Origin: Ostreococcus lucimarinus CCE9901
Lineage: Eukaryota > Chlorophyta > Mamiellophyceae > Mamiellales > Bathycoccaceae
Length of the DNA stretch: 64,000 nt
Reading direction: 5' to 3'
NCBI RefSeq assembly: GCF_000092065.1
Contig: NC_009358.1
Coordinates: 124,001 to 188,000, forward strand
Below, one piece after another: positions 1 to 8,918 of this stretch; the stretch's first letter is position 1; each line of letters opens with the position of its first letter. Below the pieces are notes generated by a model, which saw nothing but the letters and a program-made list of their open reading frames with translations, did no database searches and had not been told where the DNA came from. The position numbers were made by a program, and so were the translations under genes.

Positions 1-2
1 TG

Positions 3-1391
3 GATCGCAAACGATCGGCCAGAACGTCGCACTCATCAAAAGGTAGTCTGACGACGCCAGCGACGCCGCCCAGGGCACGCCGCGACAGTGAAGAAGAAAC
101 GATTGGCGAAGCGATGCGAAAAGTAAGCTTCGACGGTGCCTTGAGGACGTACTCAAACGACAACTTGGCCAATGTCCGCGTGCCGCGCGTCGCTGGAGAT
201 GTCGCGTCATCGGAAGAGCACTCCTCAGGAGAAGAAACGCCGTCGGATCGGAACGATCCCACGCAGTTGCTCAACTCTGCAGGCTTACAAGTTGGTGTTT
301 TGCACCTCGAGCCGACGTTGGAAACTTTTCCATTGCTTCGCGAAGGGCGCGATTACGACCCAAACATCTTTGACATGCTCACCAATACCACTGAACGAGA
401 TTACTGGTTGGACACGCTGGAACGCTTGCAATCTGGGCTCGTGGAGCGCGCGCTAGTGAGCGAACCATCGAGCTCTGACGCAAAAGAACGCGCAGAAAAT
501 TTTGACAACGTGTTTAAATCGCACTTGTCGCGACTTCGCGAAGAGCCGGCGGCGTACGGACGCATCGGTCTCGCGGATTTGTTCGAGATGCGCGAAGAGT
601 GTTTGAGATTCTTTCGCTTTAACGACGTGTACGAAGACGTAAAAAAGCAAGAGAATGAGTCCGCGCTCTTGGTTCTTCCCGACTTGCTCGCTGAAATTGA
701 TAGCTTGAACGACGACGAACGGCTGTTAGCCATCGTCGAGGGCGTTTTGGCGGGTAACATTTTCGATTGGGGATCCCAAGGCACGCTCGATTTGTATCGC
801 AACGGTACGATTTTAGAAATCTATCGCAACGCGAGAAGCACGGTGAACAGGCCGTGGGCCATCGATGACTACGACGCTCTGCGCGATCGATTGAACGCTC
901 CGAATGCGAAGCAGTACCGCAAAGCGTTGCTCTTTTGCGATAATTCCGGCGCCGACATCATCTTGGGCATGCTTCCGTTCGCTCGCGAGCTTTTGAAGCG
1001 AGGCACGTCCGTCGTTCTCGTCGCCAACTCCCTCCCCGCCATCAACGACATCACCGCGACCGAGCTTACGGGGATATTACAAGCCACCAAGTCTCTCGAC
1101 TCGCAGCTCGAAATCGCCATCGATTCCGGCGCGCTCTCCGTCGTGAGCTCGGGCTCTGGTTCGCCCTGCTTGGACTTCCGCCGTCTCTCCAACGAAGCGT
1201 GCGTCGCCGCTCGAGACGCCGATCTCATCGTCCTCGAAGGCATGGGACGCGCCATTCACACCAACTATCGCGCCCAATTTTCGTGCGACACCATCAAGCT
1301 CGCCATGATTAAAAACCAGCGTCTCGCCGAGAAGCTCTTCGGTCCGCGCGGCGAGATCTGGGACTGCGTCGTTCGCTTCGAAGCCGCGTAG
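3..1391 (+). CDS. DUF89 damage-control phosphatase, 3' part of a PANK2/PANK4-type gene
   Basis: The 425 residues from the ATG at 114 match the C-terminal DUF89 region of plant PANK2 and animal PANK4, a metal-dependent phosphatase thought to remove damaged phosphopantetheine-type metabolites in CoA synthesis. Numbered from that ATG, visible motifs are CDNSGAD (275-281, metal and phosphate binding), ANSLPAINDIT (304-314) and EGMGR (375-379). Residues 73-260 follow the plant helical region closely (EPAAYGRIGLADL, NIFDWGS). The frame is open to the left edge without a stop, and the first ~65 residues are low-complexity linker. I therefore infer that the pantothenate kinase half of a fusion lies upstream, out of view. 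If the ATG at 114 is the true start, this is a stand-alone phosphatase. Product identity is strong; the 5' end is uncertain. Confidence 0.9.
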   Translation, partial: DRKRSARTSHSSKGSLTTPATPPRARRDSEEETIGEAMRKVSFDGALRTYSNDNLANVRVPRVAGDVASSEEHSSGEETPSDRNDPTQLLNSAGLQVGVLHLEPTLETFPLLREGRDYDPNIFDMLTNTTERDYWLDTLERLQSGLVERALVSEPSSSDAKERAENFDNVFKSHLSRLREEPAAYGRIGLADLFEMREECLRFFRFNDVYEDVKKQENESALLVLPDLLAEIDSLNDDERLLAIVEGVLAGNIFDWGSQGTLDLYRNGTILEIYRNARSTVNRPWAIDDYDALRDRLNAPNAKQYRKALLFCDNSGADIILGMLPFARELLKRGTSVVLVANSLPAINDITATELTGILQATKSLDSQLEIAIDSGALSVVSSGSGSPCLDFRRLSNEACVAARDADLIVLEGMGRAIHTNYRAQFSCDTIKLAMIKNQRLAEKLFGPRGEIWDCVVRFEAA

Positions 1392-1551
1392 CGTTGTCAT
1401 TTATTCGCGCATTCGTCGCGTTCATGCCGGCGACCGACCACCCGTCCGTGTTTATCCTCGATACTCGTCAACACCCGCAGCGCGCGACGCGCCGGTCGCC
1501 GCACACGACCGCGCGTCGCGCGCGCCTCGAGCGAGGCGCCGCGAACGTCCG

Positions 1552-4500
1552 ATGGCCGCGTCGAGCGAGCGCATCGCGCTCCTCGGCGCGCGCGCGCGCG
1601 AATCGGCGTCGACGAGCGACGATTCAACGCGAGATCGACCGTCAACACTAAAGGTGTCTCGATGGCGAAAAATCGCCCTCGGCGCGCTCGCGTGCGGCGC
1701 GCTCGTCGCGGTCGCGACGCGCGCGCGCGGACGCGGACTCGATGCGCCCGGTCTCGGTCGCGGATGGCTGTCGACGCGCGACGGCGCGATGGACGACGAC
1801 GCGGGAACGACGGGCGGGGCGGGACGCGCGTTCGAAGACGCCGCCGACGGGGGGTTGATCGACTCGCAATACGAGGACGCGGACGTCCCGCGCGATGCGA
1901 GGTACGGTGATATGGGCGTGATCGAGCGCGAGGCCGCGCGGAGGACGCGACGGGGGCGTCGCGGGCGAGGTCGAGGAGGAGAAGCCGAGGGCGCGCTGGG
2001 ACACACGTACATTCGCGTGTACGAAGACGGAAACGACGCGCGCGGGGGAGGCGCGTCGACGCGGAACGGCGGCGCGCAGAGATATAGGACGGTTACGGTA
2101 CCGATACCCACGCGAGTGCGAGTGCCGATGGAACCGGCGAGCGTTGGACCGGCGCCGCGAGCGCAGAGACGAGGACACTCGCCGCTGCCGCCCATCGAAA
2201 CCACGGGTGGTGACTTGTTCGGACTTGGAACCGGCTACTCGTATTACATCGATCCCGCCGATTGGGCGTATCCACCAACGGTAGTCGTAGAGTTGCCCGA
2301 GGGCGTCGAGTTCGCGGACGCCGAGTTGTTCGCGCGCGGCGCGAGCGAGCATCCGCCGAACGAAGCCGGGCTCGTCATGCGAGTGAACGGACAGCGAACG
2401 AGCCCGAATACCTTGGTGAAAAATTTAGATGTGCTCGAAATTGACGCACAAGCTCACAACGTTCTGAACGATGTACGCACGGTGGTATTGCGATACACGT
2501 GGCGCGATCCCGGCGCGGGCGGCGCGCGCAAGCAACGACGGGGTTTGATTAGACTGAACACCAACGGAGATGCGAGGACGGGTGAGACGCAGCCGCATAG
2601 ATGGCCAATCGTCGAGCATCCGGACACTCCATCGGTGCCAGCGCCGAATGTGCCAGCGCCGACGCCAGGGACATATGTGCCAGCGCCGAATGTGCCAGCG
2701 CCGACGCCAGGGACATATGTGCCAGCGCCGGATGTGCCAGCGCCGGATGTGCCAGCGCCGGATGTGCCAGTTCCGGCGCAAGCACCGAATGTACCAGCAC
2801 CGAATGTGCCAGCGCCGACGCCGGCTTATTTTGCTCCGCCTATTGCGTGGCCACCACCACCTGCTCCGGCGATCGTGAGCATTGAGGAGGAAGATATTTT
2901 AGCCGCGAACGAATTGGTTATTCCTGTTCCACCCAATATGTTGATCGGTATACCCACTGATGGACATTTCACGGTGAGTGGCTTGCCGGACTTCGATTCC
3001 GACAACACGCCGCACCGACAAATGATCATGTTTAGCTTCGGTTGGACAGGGAATAACGGCGCCGAGGCTGAGCTCGGGGCTAGCGACAGCCAATTCGTAG
3101 ACCCGCCAGTTATGGACACGTCATCGACGCCGCCGGATTGGATTAGTATTCGAGTGAACGGCCAGTTACATGCGCTGCCGTACGCCGCTCAAAATGGTGA
3201 TCGCATCGTGCTGCGTGTTCGTGCGCCCAGTGAGCCAAACTCGAGTAGAATGGCACAGATGCTCATCGGAGATTTGCATCCGAAAGTTGTTCTCACTACG
3301 TTGGACATTGCCGCGCCGCCATCTCTCGAGGAGACTATGGACGCGATGGAACCGCCGGCGCCACCCATGGTGTCACCACCGCCGCCGCGAGAGTTTACAT
3401 CGCCGCCGCCGCCGCGTGTTCTCACCGCCGCGCCGCCGTCGCCTCCGATGCCACCATCACCGATTAGTGTAGTTGCTGACGACGATGCTTCGTACTACGA
3501 CACGGGCACGCCGAGTTCCACACCGGCACCAGCGGCCGATGACGCGTCATACTACGACACGGGCGCGCCAACGCCGACGGATGACGACGCGTCGTATTAC
3601 GACACTAGTACGCCGAGTGCGACGCCAACGCCAACGCCAACGCCAACGCCGACGGATGACGACGCGTCGTACTACGACACTAGTACGCCGACGACGCCAA
3701 CGCCAACGCCAGCACCGACGGATGACGACGCGTCGTATTACGATACTAGTACGCCGACGACGCCAACGCCAACGCCAGCACCGACGGATGACGACGCGTC
3801 GTATTACGATACTAGTACGCCGACGACGCCAACGCCAACGCCAGCACCGACGGATGACGACGCGTCGACGGACGACACGGCTTCGTCAAGTCCGACACCA
3901 GCGCCGACGGACGACACGGCTTCGCCGAGTCTGACGCCGGCGCCGACGGACGACACGGCTTCGTCAAGTCCGACGCCGGCGCCGACGGACGACACGGCTT
4001 CGCCGAGTCCGACGCCAGCACCGCAGCAGTCGCCGGTCGACGCCTTTGAACCGACGCCGGGTGCGCCGACGGAGAGCCTCGACGACGCCCCGCCAGAAAG
4101 TGACGACTCATACGCTGACTTCGCGCCGGCGTCTGCGTACCCGTCGAGCGTGAACGGTACGTCTGGCTACCCGTCGAGCGTGAACACCACGACGCCGGAC
4201 GCGACATCGAGCGCGAGCGAGCCAGCTCTGCCAACGACCCCCCCGAGTCCGCCGCCGCCGCCGAGTCCGCCGCAGCCGCCGAGCCCGTCGCCGCCGCCGC
4301 TTCCACCGGCGCCTCCTGGAATCGTTAACGTGCACAACGTCACCATGCAAGCAGGTTCGAAAGCGGTGATGTTCCATCCACCAAAAACAGTTGAGACGCT
4401 GCAATCGCCGAATCAACCACTGACGCTGCACTTTATGGAGAATGGCAACGACGCTCAACTCGCGAGTTCTGGATTGCCGTTGTGGACCGAAGTCTACGTC

Positions 4501-6144
4501 AACGGCGACTTGCAAGACGACGCCGACATCACCTTGAGTAACGGTGATCGTTTGCAACTTTTCGTCAAAGCTTCTCCAGCTCCCCTGGTTCGACGCGCCG
4601 CATATCTTTCATACGGTCACAAGCAATTCGTTCTCGACGTCACCACGGCGCAGACGAGCCCGCCACCCCCGCTTCCGCCGGCGGCGCCGCCGCCGCCGAA
4701 CGACGTCATCCTTGCACACGTCGCCGCGAATCACCCGACACAGTGCACGTCGGCACAAGCGTACAAGTGGTCGACGTTGACTCAGAATGATCGATCTACC
4801 GTGCCCATGAACGCGTGGTGCTCGAGAAACACCACGTTTGGCGAGTTTCAGGCTCCGCTGTGCTCGCATCAAACCGGGCGGGACATCATCATCTTAGTCG
4901 ACGCCAGCGAAGCCATCGGTAGTGAGGTGTTCTATGGGAAGATGATCGACATGTTGCATGATTTGTACTGCACGATCGAAGGCACGGGATCGCAAGTCGG
5001 CGTTTTGCTACTCCCAGGAGCTGGCAACCCGTACGTGTGCGACGCCTACACGAGTTACATTCCGTTGCAGCAGCACACGAGCGAGGACTTCCACGCGAGT
5101 TTAGAAAGGATGCGAGCGGACGAGGGCGCGTGTTGCGGCCGAAGCGTGCCGTTGGCGCAAGGTTTGAAAGCTGCGAACGGATTGTTCCGCGATTTCGGCA
5201 TCTTTCCGCCGAATGAGCGAAGCGTCATCTTCGTCACGGCTTCGCACCCATCGACGCCGGTGGAGTTCGAGACTTGTTTGAGCATAAGTGTACCTGAATT
5301 CCGTGACTTGACGCGAGATCACCCCTTCAACGTGCTTCCGAGCGGTGAAGAAATGACAACGTGCGAATACAAGCTTCGATCGGTGCCTGTCGCCGCGGCG
5401 GAACTGAAAACTGCCGGTGTTCGCGTTTCCGTCGTCACCGTTCCGGGCGCCGACGGCGCCGTCCCGTCGAGCGCGTACTACAGCGGCTCTCCGTGGCCGA
5501 GCAAATGCACGGCGGACGGCCAGTGCGAATTTTCTGCCCCGTACGGCGGCGATCGCGGTCACTGGGGCTCGTGGTATACCGACGCCAACGGTGACCTGAC
5601 GCGCGACTACAACCCCGGACCCGAGCTCGCGTGCCAAATGCGCGTCCATCCCGGGACGCCCGTCGTCAGCAGGCCCGTGCTCGCCAACGCCTTGCGCGTC
5701 AACGCGTGGAACCCTCGCGGGTACGCCGACACTCTCGCTGTGGCCATGTGTCCCGCGCCGCAGTGCTTACCCTCGAGCTTGTTCGGCTCCACGTTCGCCG
5801 ACAACTGCGTCGGCGACGACGCGTCGAATTGGGCCCAAACGCTCTCGTGCGTGCGCGGCGAATCGTACTCCATGTGCGACCGTCTCATCCCTCGCACCGA
5901 GCGCTGCCACGCCGAAGTCCGAAGCGACCCCGTGGCCGTGGGCACCGTCAATAACGTCACCGCCGTCAGCGTTCGCATCCACTGCGAGCAACACTGCTCG
6001 GGCGAGCGCACGGACACGCACGCCAAGTCGATTCGCGTCGTCTGCCCGCGCGGCGCCTCGTGCGACGGCGAAGTCATCGGCGACGACGTCATCACCGCCG
6101 TCGAGGCTCAGAGCGCGACGCCGCCGACCTCATCGAACCAGTAA
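1552..6144 (+). CDS. Large Pro-rich surface protein with signal anchor, triplicated VNG module and vWA-like domain
   Basis: A 1530-residue protein that I cannot match to a named family. A short hydrophobic segment at ~41-56 after basic residues suggests a type II signal anchor, so most of the chain would face the lumen or outside. Three related modules, near residues 235-320, 460-590 and 927-1045, share a VNG...NGD-x-[IL]-x-L-x-V pattern and look like beta-sandwiches. Between them lie VPAP repeats (~361-424), Asp/Tyr/Thr/Pro repeats (~643-824) and SPPPP runs (~893-926) typical of algal hydroxyproline-rich glycoproteins. Near 1110 a von Willebrand A-like fold starts (IIILVDASEAIGS), but the MIDAS is DASEA rather than DxSxS. 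The last ~450 residues are Cys-rich with N-glycosylation sequons. A cell-surface or secretory role is inferred. Confidence 0.85.
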   Translation: MAASSERIALLGARARESASTSDDSTRDRPSTLKVSRWRKIALGALACGALVAVATRARGRGLDAPGLGRGWLSTRDGAMDDDAGTTGGAGRAFEDAADGGLIDSQYEDADVPRDARYGDMGVIEREAARRTRRGRRGRGRGGEAEGALGHTYIRVYEDGNDARGGGASTRNGGAQRYRTVTVPIPTRVRVPMEPASVGPAPRAQRRGHSPLPPIETTGGDLFGLGTGYSYYIDPADWAYPPTVVVELPEGVEFADAELFARGASEHPPNEAGLVMRVNGQRTSPNTLVKNLDVLEIDAQAHNVLNDVRTVVLRYTWRDPGAGGARKQRRGLIRLNTNGDARTGETQPHRWPIVEHPDTPSVPAPNVPAPTPGTYVPAPNVPAPTPGTYVPAPDVPAPDVPAPDVPVPAQAPNVPAPNVPAPTPAYFAPPIAWPPPPAPAIVSIEEEDILAANELVIPVPPNMLIGIPTDGHFTVSGLPDFDSDNTPHRQMIMFSFGWTGNNGAEAELGASDSQFVDPPVMDTSSTPPDWISIRVNGQLHALPYAAQNGDRIVLRVRAPSEPNSSRMAQMLIGDLHPKVVLTTLDIAAPPSLEETMDAMEPPAPPMVSPPPPREFTSPPPPRVLTAAPPSPPMPPSPISVVADDDASYYDTGTPSSTPAPAADDASYYDTGAPTPTDDDASYYDTSTPSATPTPTPTPTPTDDDASYYDTSTPTTPTPTPAPTDDDASYYDTSTPTTPTPTPAPTDDDASYYDTSTPTTPTPTPAPTDDDASTDDTASSSPTPAPTDDTASPSLTPAPTDDTASSSPTPAPTDDTASPSPTPAPQQSPVDAFEPTPGAPTESLDDAPPESDDSYADFAPASAYPSSVNGTSGYPSSVNTTTPDATSSASEPALPTTPPSPPPPPSPPQPPSPSPPPLPPAPPGIVNVHNVTMQAGSKAVMFHPPKTVETLQSPNQPLTLHFMENGNDAQLASSGLPLWTEVYVNGDLQDDADITLSNGDRLQLFVKASPAPLVRRAAYLSYGHKQFVLDVTTAQTSPPPPLPPAAPPPPNDVILAHVAANHPTQCTSAQAYKWSTLTQNDRSTVPMNAWCSRNTTFGEFQAPLCSHQTGRDIIILVDASEAIGSEVFYGKMIDMLHDLYCTIEGTGSQVGVLLLPGAGNPYVCDAYTSYIPLQQHTSEDFHASLERMRADEGACCGRSVPLAQGLKAANGLFRDFGIFPPNERSVIFVTASHPSTPVEFETCLSISVPEFRDLTRDHPFNVLPSGEEMTTCEYKLRSVPVAAAELKTAGVRVSVVTVPGADGAVPSSAYYSGSPWPSKCTADGQCEFSAPYGGDRGHWGSWYTDANGDLTRDYNPGPELACQMRVHPGTPVVSRPVLANALRVNAWNPRGYADTLAVAMCPAPQCLPSSLFGSTFADNCVGDDASNWAQTLSCVRGESYSMCDRLIPRTERCHAEVRSDPVAVGTVNNVTAVSVRIHCEQHCSGERTDTHAKSIRVVCPRGASCDGEVIGDDVITAVEAQSATPPTSSNQ
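2635..2823 (+). repeat. Coding minisatellite, VPAP[ND] repeat
   Basis: Twelve- to thirty-six-base units built on gtgccagcgccg repeat in frame inside the vWA surface-protein gene. They encode alternating VPAPN, VPAPD and PTPGTY segments. A PTPGTY-containing block occurs twice in tandem with essentially identical DNA. Confidence 0.85.
3655..3852 (+). repeat. 66-base coding tandem repeat (DDDASYYDTSTP...)
   Basis: Three consecutive 66-base units encode a 22-residue Asp-Tyr-Thr-Pro repeat in the vWA surface-protein gene. The last two units are identical at DNA level, suggesting recent duplication. Degenerate upstream copies with the DDDASYYDT core begin near 3481. Confidence 0.85.
3868..4023 (+). 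repeat. 39-base coding tandem repeat (TDDTASxSxTPAP), four copies
   Basis: Four contiguous 39-base units encode a 13-residue Thr/Asp/Ser/Pro repeat directly after the 66-base array. Copies 1 and 3 carry SSSP; copies 2 and 4 carry SPSL or SPSP. This suggests that an ancestral pair was duplicated as a 78-base block. Confidence 0.8.
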
Positions 6145-6366
6145 CCAAACGACGAAACCACGAAACCACCCGTTTAGAATCCCTGTAATTCAGCTCGACG
6201 TTCGTCGCGCCTTCGCCGCGCCGCCGCGGCGCGTCGCCGCTCGAAATGAAAATCATCATTTCGCGACGCCTTCACCCGCGCGCGTCGCCGTCCCCGATCG
6301 CGCGCGTCGTCGACGCGCGCGAACCCATCGCGCGCCTCGGCGCGCTCGCGCGCGCGCGCGCCCGCG

Positions 6367-8856
6367 ATGAAGCTCGCGAAGCGTTTTCATCGCGCGCGTC
6401 GCGGCGGCGGCGGCGGCGAAAACTCGACCGACGACGACGACGACGACGCGCGCAGCGACGAGGACGCCTTCGAGGACGTCCGAGATAACGACGCGTTCGA
6501 CGACGAGGAGATCGACGAGGACGAGGCGTTCGACGAGGCGGACGAGGAAGCGTTCGGGGAGTTTTTCGGCTCGGGACGCGGCGACGACGGCGACGACGAC
6601 GCGTGGGACGACGAAGACGACGACGACGGCGCGGGAGACGGCGCGAACGACGACTCGTACGACGACGATGGGTTAAATCAGTTGATGGATAGCGATGACG
6701 AGGCGGAGGAGGCGGTGCGGGCGAAGGCGAAGTCGACGTCGAGGACGAGGGCGAAACCGACGCGCGAGGTCGTCGAAGAGGAGGACGTCGAGGCGTTGGT
6801 TTCGAGCGAAGACGACGACGACGAAAAACGCGAGCGCGTGCTGGATGAACTCGTCGGGGCGCGTAAACGAGTGACGCTGGATCCTCGGTATCGACCGGTG
6901 ATCACGGAGGTCGGGAGGGAGAATCCGATGGCGGTGCCGCTTCGTCTTCGCGAGGGCGAGGAGAAGCTGACGCTGAAGGACGTCATGGCGTCGCTCGGCG
7001 AAGACGCGCTCGATCGCGATACGGTGAAGCGGTTGAATAAGATTTCGAAGACTAAGGCGGTGGATGCGCCTTTGGCGCGACCGATTAAAGAGCGTATCGA
7101 TCGCAAGGCGGCGTACGCGGAGACGAGCAAGGACATCGGCAAGTATCAAGCCGTCGTCAAGGAAAATCGCGAAAAGCGAACGCTCAAGTTTGAGCCAGCG
7201 CGCAAGGAGATGCAACGCAAGGACACGCTCGGTGCGCTCGCCGCAGATTTTACGCCGCGATCGGAGGTTGAGTTGGAAATCGCTCGCGTTTTGAAAGAGT
7301 CTGGGCACGCGAGCGCCAAAGACGTCGTGCGCGGCGAGTTGCTCGAGATGAACCACTTGGACGTCGAGGACATACAGGCGCGCCAAGCCAAGCTCGCGAA
7401 GATGCGTGCGGTTTTGTTTTATCACGAGCAAAAGGCGAAAAGACTGAAAAACATCAAGTCTAAGGCGTTCCATAGGCACAATCGCAAGGGAGAACTCAAG
7501 GTGATCGGAGACGAGGATGACAGCGATTACGAAGGCGAGGGCGACACCCCGGAGGAACGCAGAGAGTACCTTCGCGCGCAAGAGCGCATGCTGTTACGTC
7601 ACAAAAACACGTCGAGGTGGGCGAAACGGGCGATTAAAAAGGGTATCGCCCATCTCGCCGGGACGCGAGAAAAGTTGCAGGAGCAGCTGCGCATCGGCCA
7701 ACAATTGAAGGAAAAGATTGAAGGCACTCGAACGACGACGACGGAACTCGACGAAGAGAGCACGGACGCCGAAGACTCTGAAGACGAAGATCCCAACGAC
7801 CCCGAAACCGAACGCAAGCGACGGCTCAGGGCGAAAGCCGCAGCGTTAAAGGCTTTGGAGGACGGCGGCGACGACGATGTCGAGGGAGCGAACGACAGCT
7901 TGTTCAAACTGCCCTTCATGGCGCGTGCGATGGAGAAACGCAAGTCGCAGACGAAAGCAGAGGCGCAAGAACTGCTTGATGAGCTCGATAGAATGGAACA
8001 GAACGGAGAGGAGCTCAGCGATAGCGACGATGATCATGAAGAGTGGGACGCGATGACAACGAATGCGAAGCGCGCCGCCGACGCCCGAACAGCGTCTGCT
8101 TCAAAGAAGGCTCGCACGGGCGACAACGACGTCGACGCGCCCGCGAAAAATTCCAGCGGGAAACAGTCGACGCAGCCGAAAAAGTCAACTGCAAAACCTA
8201 TCACGGAGATATCAGATGCGGCGAGGAAGATGCGTGCGAAAGCTGCCGCACGAGTGGCGCCGGTGAAAGTCAAGTCTGGCGAATCCGACGAAGACGCCGA
8301 CGACGGACCGACGGTGATGCTCGAAGAGGAACGCGACGCGGGGACGACGAACGAAGACTTGATGCGGCGAGCGTTCGCGAACGACGACATCGAAGCAGAA
8401 TTCGAAAAGGAAAAGCTCGCCGATGTCAGCGCAGAACTTCCTGAAACGGACATGCCGAAGAATCTTCCAGGATGGGGCGCGTGGGCGAGCGACAAGCGCG
8501 TTCCGAAATGGATGAAGGACGCGGAGAAAAAGGCGAAAACTGAGCGCGCGAAGGCTTTGAAGAGTCGTCGCGACGCCAAACTCAAGCACGTCGTAATCAG
8601 CGAAAAGTACGATAAAAAGGCTGCGCAATTCAACGTGGAATCGCTTCCGCACGGGTACGCGAGCAAGGCGGCGTACGAGGGCACGATGCGTCAACCTTTG
8701 GGATTGGACGTCAACACGCACGGCATGTTCCAAAAGTTGAACGCGCCGAAAGTATTGAAGCCAACGGGCTCTATAATCAAACCCATGAAGTTGCCGAAAC
8801 ACAAGGCGAAGGAAGCGTCGACGTCCAAGTCTTCGCGCAAAAAGAAGGCGCGCTGA
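6367..8856 (+). CDS. UTP14: U3 snoRNP / SSU processome protein UTP14
   Basis: This 829-residue protein is a UTP14 homologue, a nucleolar component of the small-subunit processome that activates the Dhr1/DHX37 helicase during 18S rRNA maturation. The N-terminal ~130 residues are an Asp/Glu-rich tract. The middle has the family's Arg/Lys-rich helices (for example RMLLRHKNTSRWAKRAIKKG). The C-terminus carries the diagnostic LPGWGAWAS segment (residues ~698-706), followed by the conserved GLDVNTHGMF and the end block with KPTGSIIKPMK. Length is close to the plant and human proteins. The ATG at 6367 is followed at once by the acidic tract, with no better start downstream. The gap before the gene is 222 bases, and the 3' end converges with the MATE gene. 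Confidence 0.95.
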   Translation: MKLAKRFHRARRGGGGGENSTDDDDDDARSDEDAFEDVRDNDAFDDEEIDEDEAFDEADEEAFGEFFGSGRGDDGDDDAWDDEDDDDGAGDGANDDSYDDDGLNQLMDSDDEAEEAVRAKAKSTSRTRAKPTREVVEEEDVEALVSSEDDDDEKRERVLDELVGARKRVTLDPRYRPVITEVGRENPMAVPLRLREGEEKLTLKDVMASLGEDALDRDTVKRLNKISKTKAVDAPLARPIKERIDRKAAYAETSKDIGKYQAVVKENREKRTLKFEPARKEMQRKDTLGALAADFTPRSEVELEIARVLKESGHASAKDVVRGELLEMNHLDVEDIQARQAKLAKMRAVLFYHEQKAKRLKNIKSKAFHRHNRKGELKVIGDEDDSDYEGEGDTPEERREYLRAQERMLLRHKNTSRWAKRAIKKGIAHLAGTREKLQEQLRIGQQLKEKIEGTRTTTTELDEESTDAEDSEDEDPNDPETERKRRLRAKAAALKALEDGGDDDVEGANDSLFKLPFMARAMEKRKSQTKAEAQELLDELDRMEQNGEELSDSDDDHEEWDAMTTNAKRAADARTASASKKARTGDNDVDAPAKNSSGKQSTQPKKSTAKPITEISDAARKMRAKAAARVAPVKVKSGESDEDADDGPTVMLEEERDAGTTNEDLMRRAFANDDIEAEFEKEKLADVSAELPETDMPKNLPGWGAWASDKRVPKWMKDAEKKAKTERAKALKSRRDAKLKHVVISEKYDKKAAQFNVESLPHGYASKAAYEGTMRQPLGLDVNTHGMFQKLNAPKVLKPTGSIIKPMKLPKHKAKEASTSKSSRKKKAR

Positions 8857-8918
8857 TCAATCTCCTATTACGTGTAAAACTATCAACAACGATTAAATTC
8901 TCAACTTCTACGAGCTAT

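Noticed and set aside
2-46. Short frame 2 peptide ending at a stop near base 46 (TIGQNVALIKR)
   Set aside because: Could be the end of an upstream exon or gene, but only 14 codons are visible; nothing supports either.
3481-4023. Possible CRISPR-like or satellite array
   Set aside because: Units are contiguous without spacers, stay in one coding frame and encode a regular peptide repeat.
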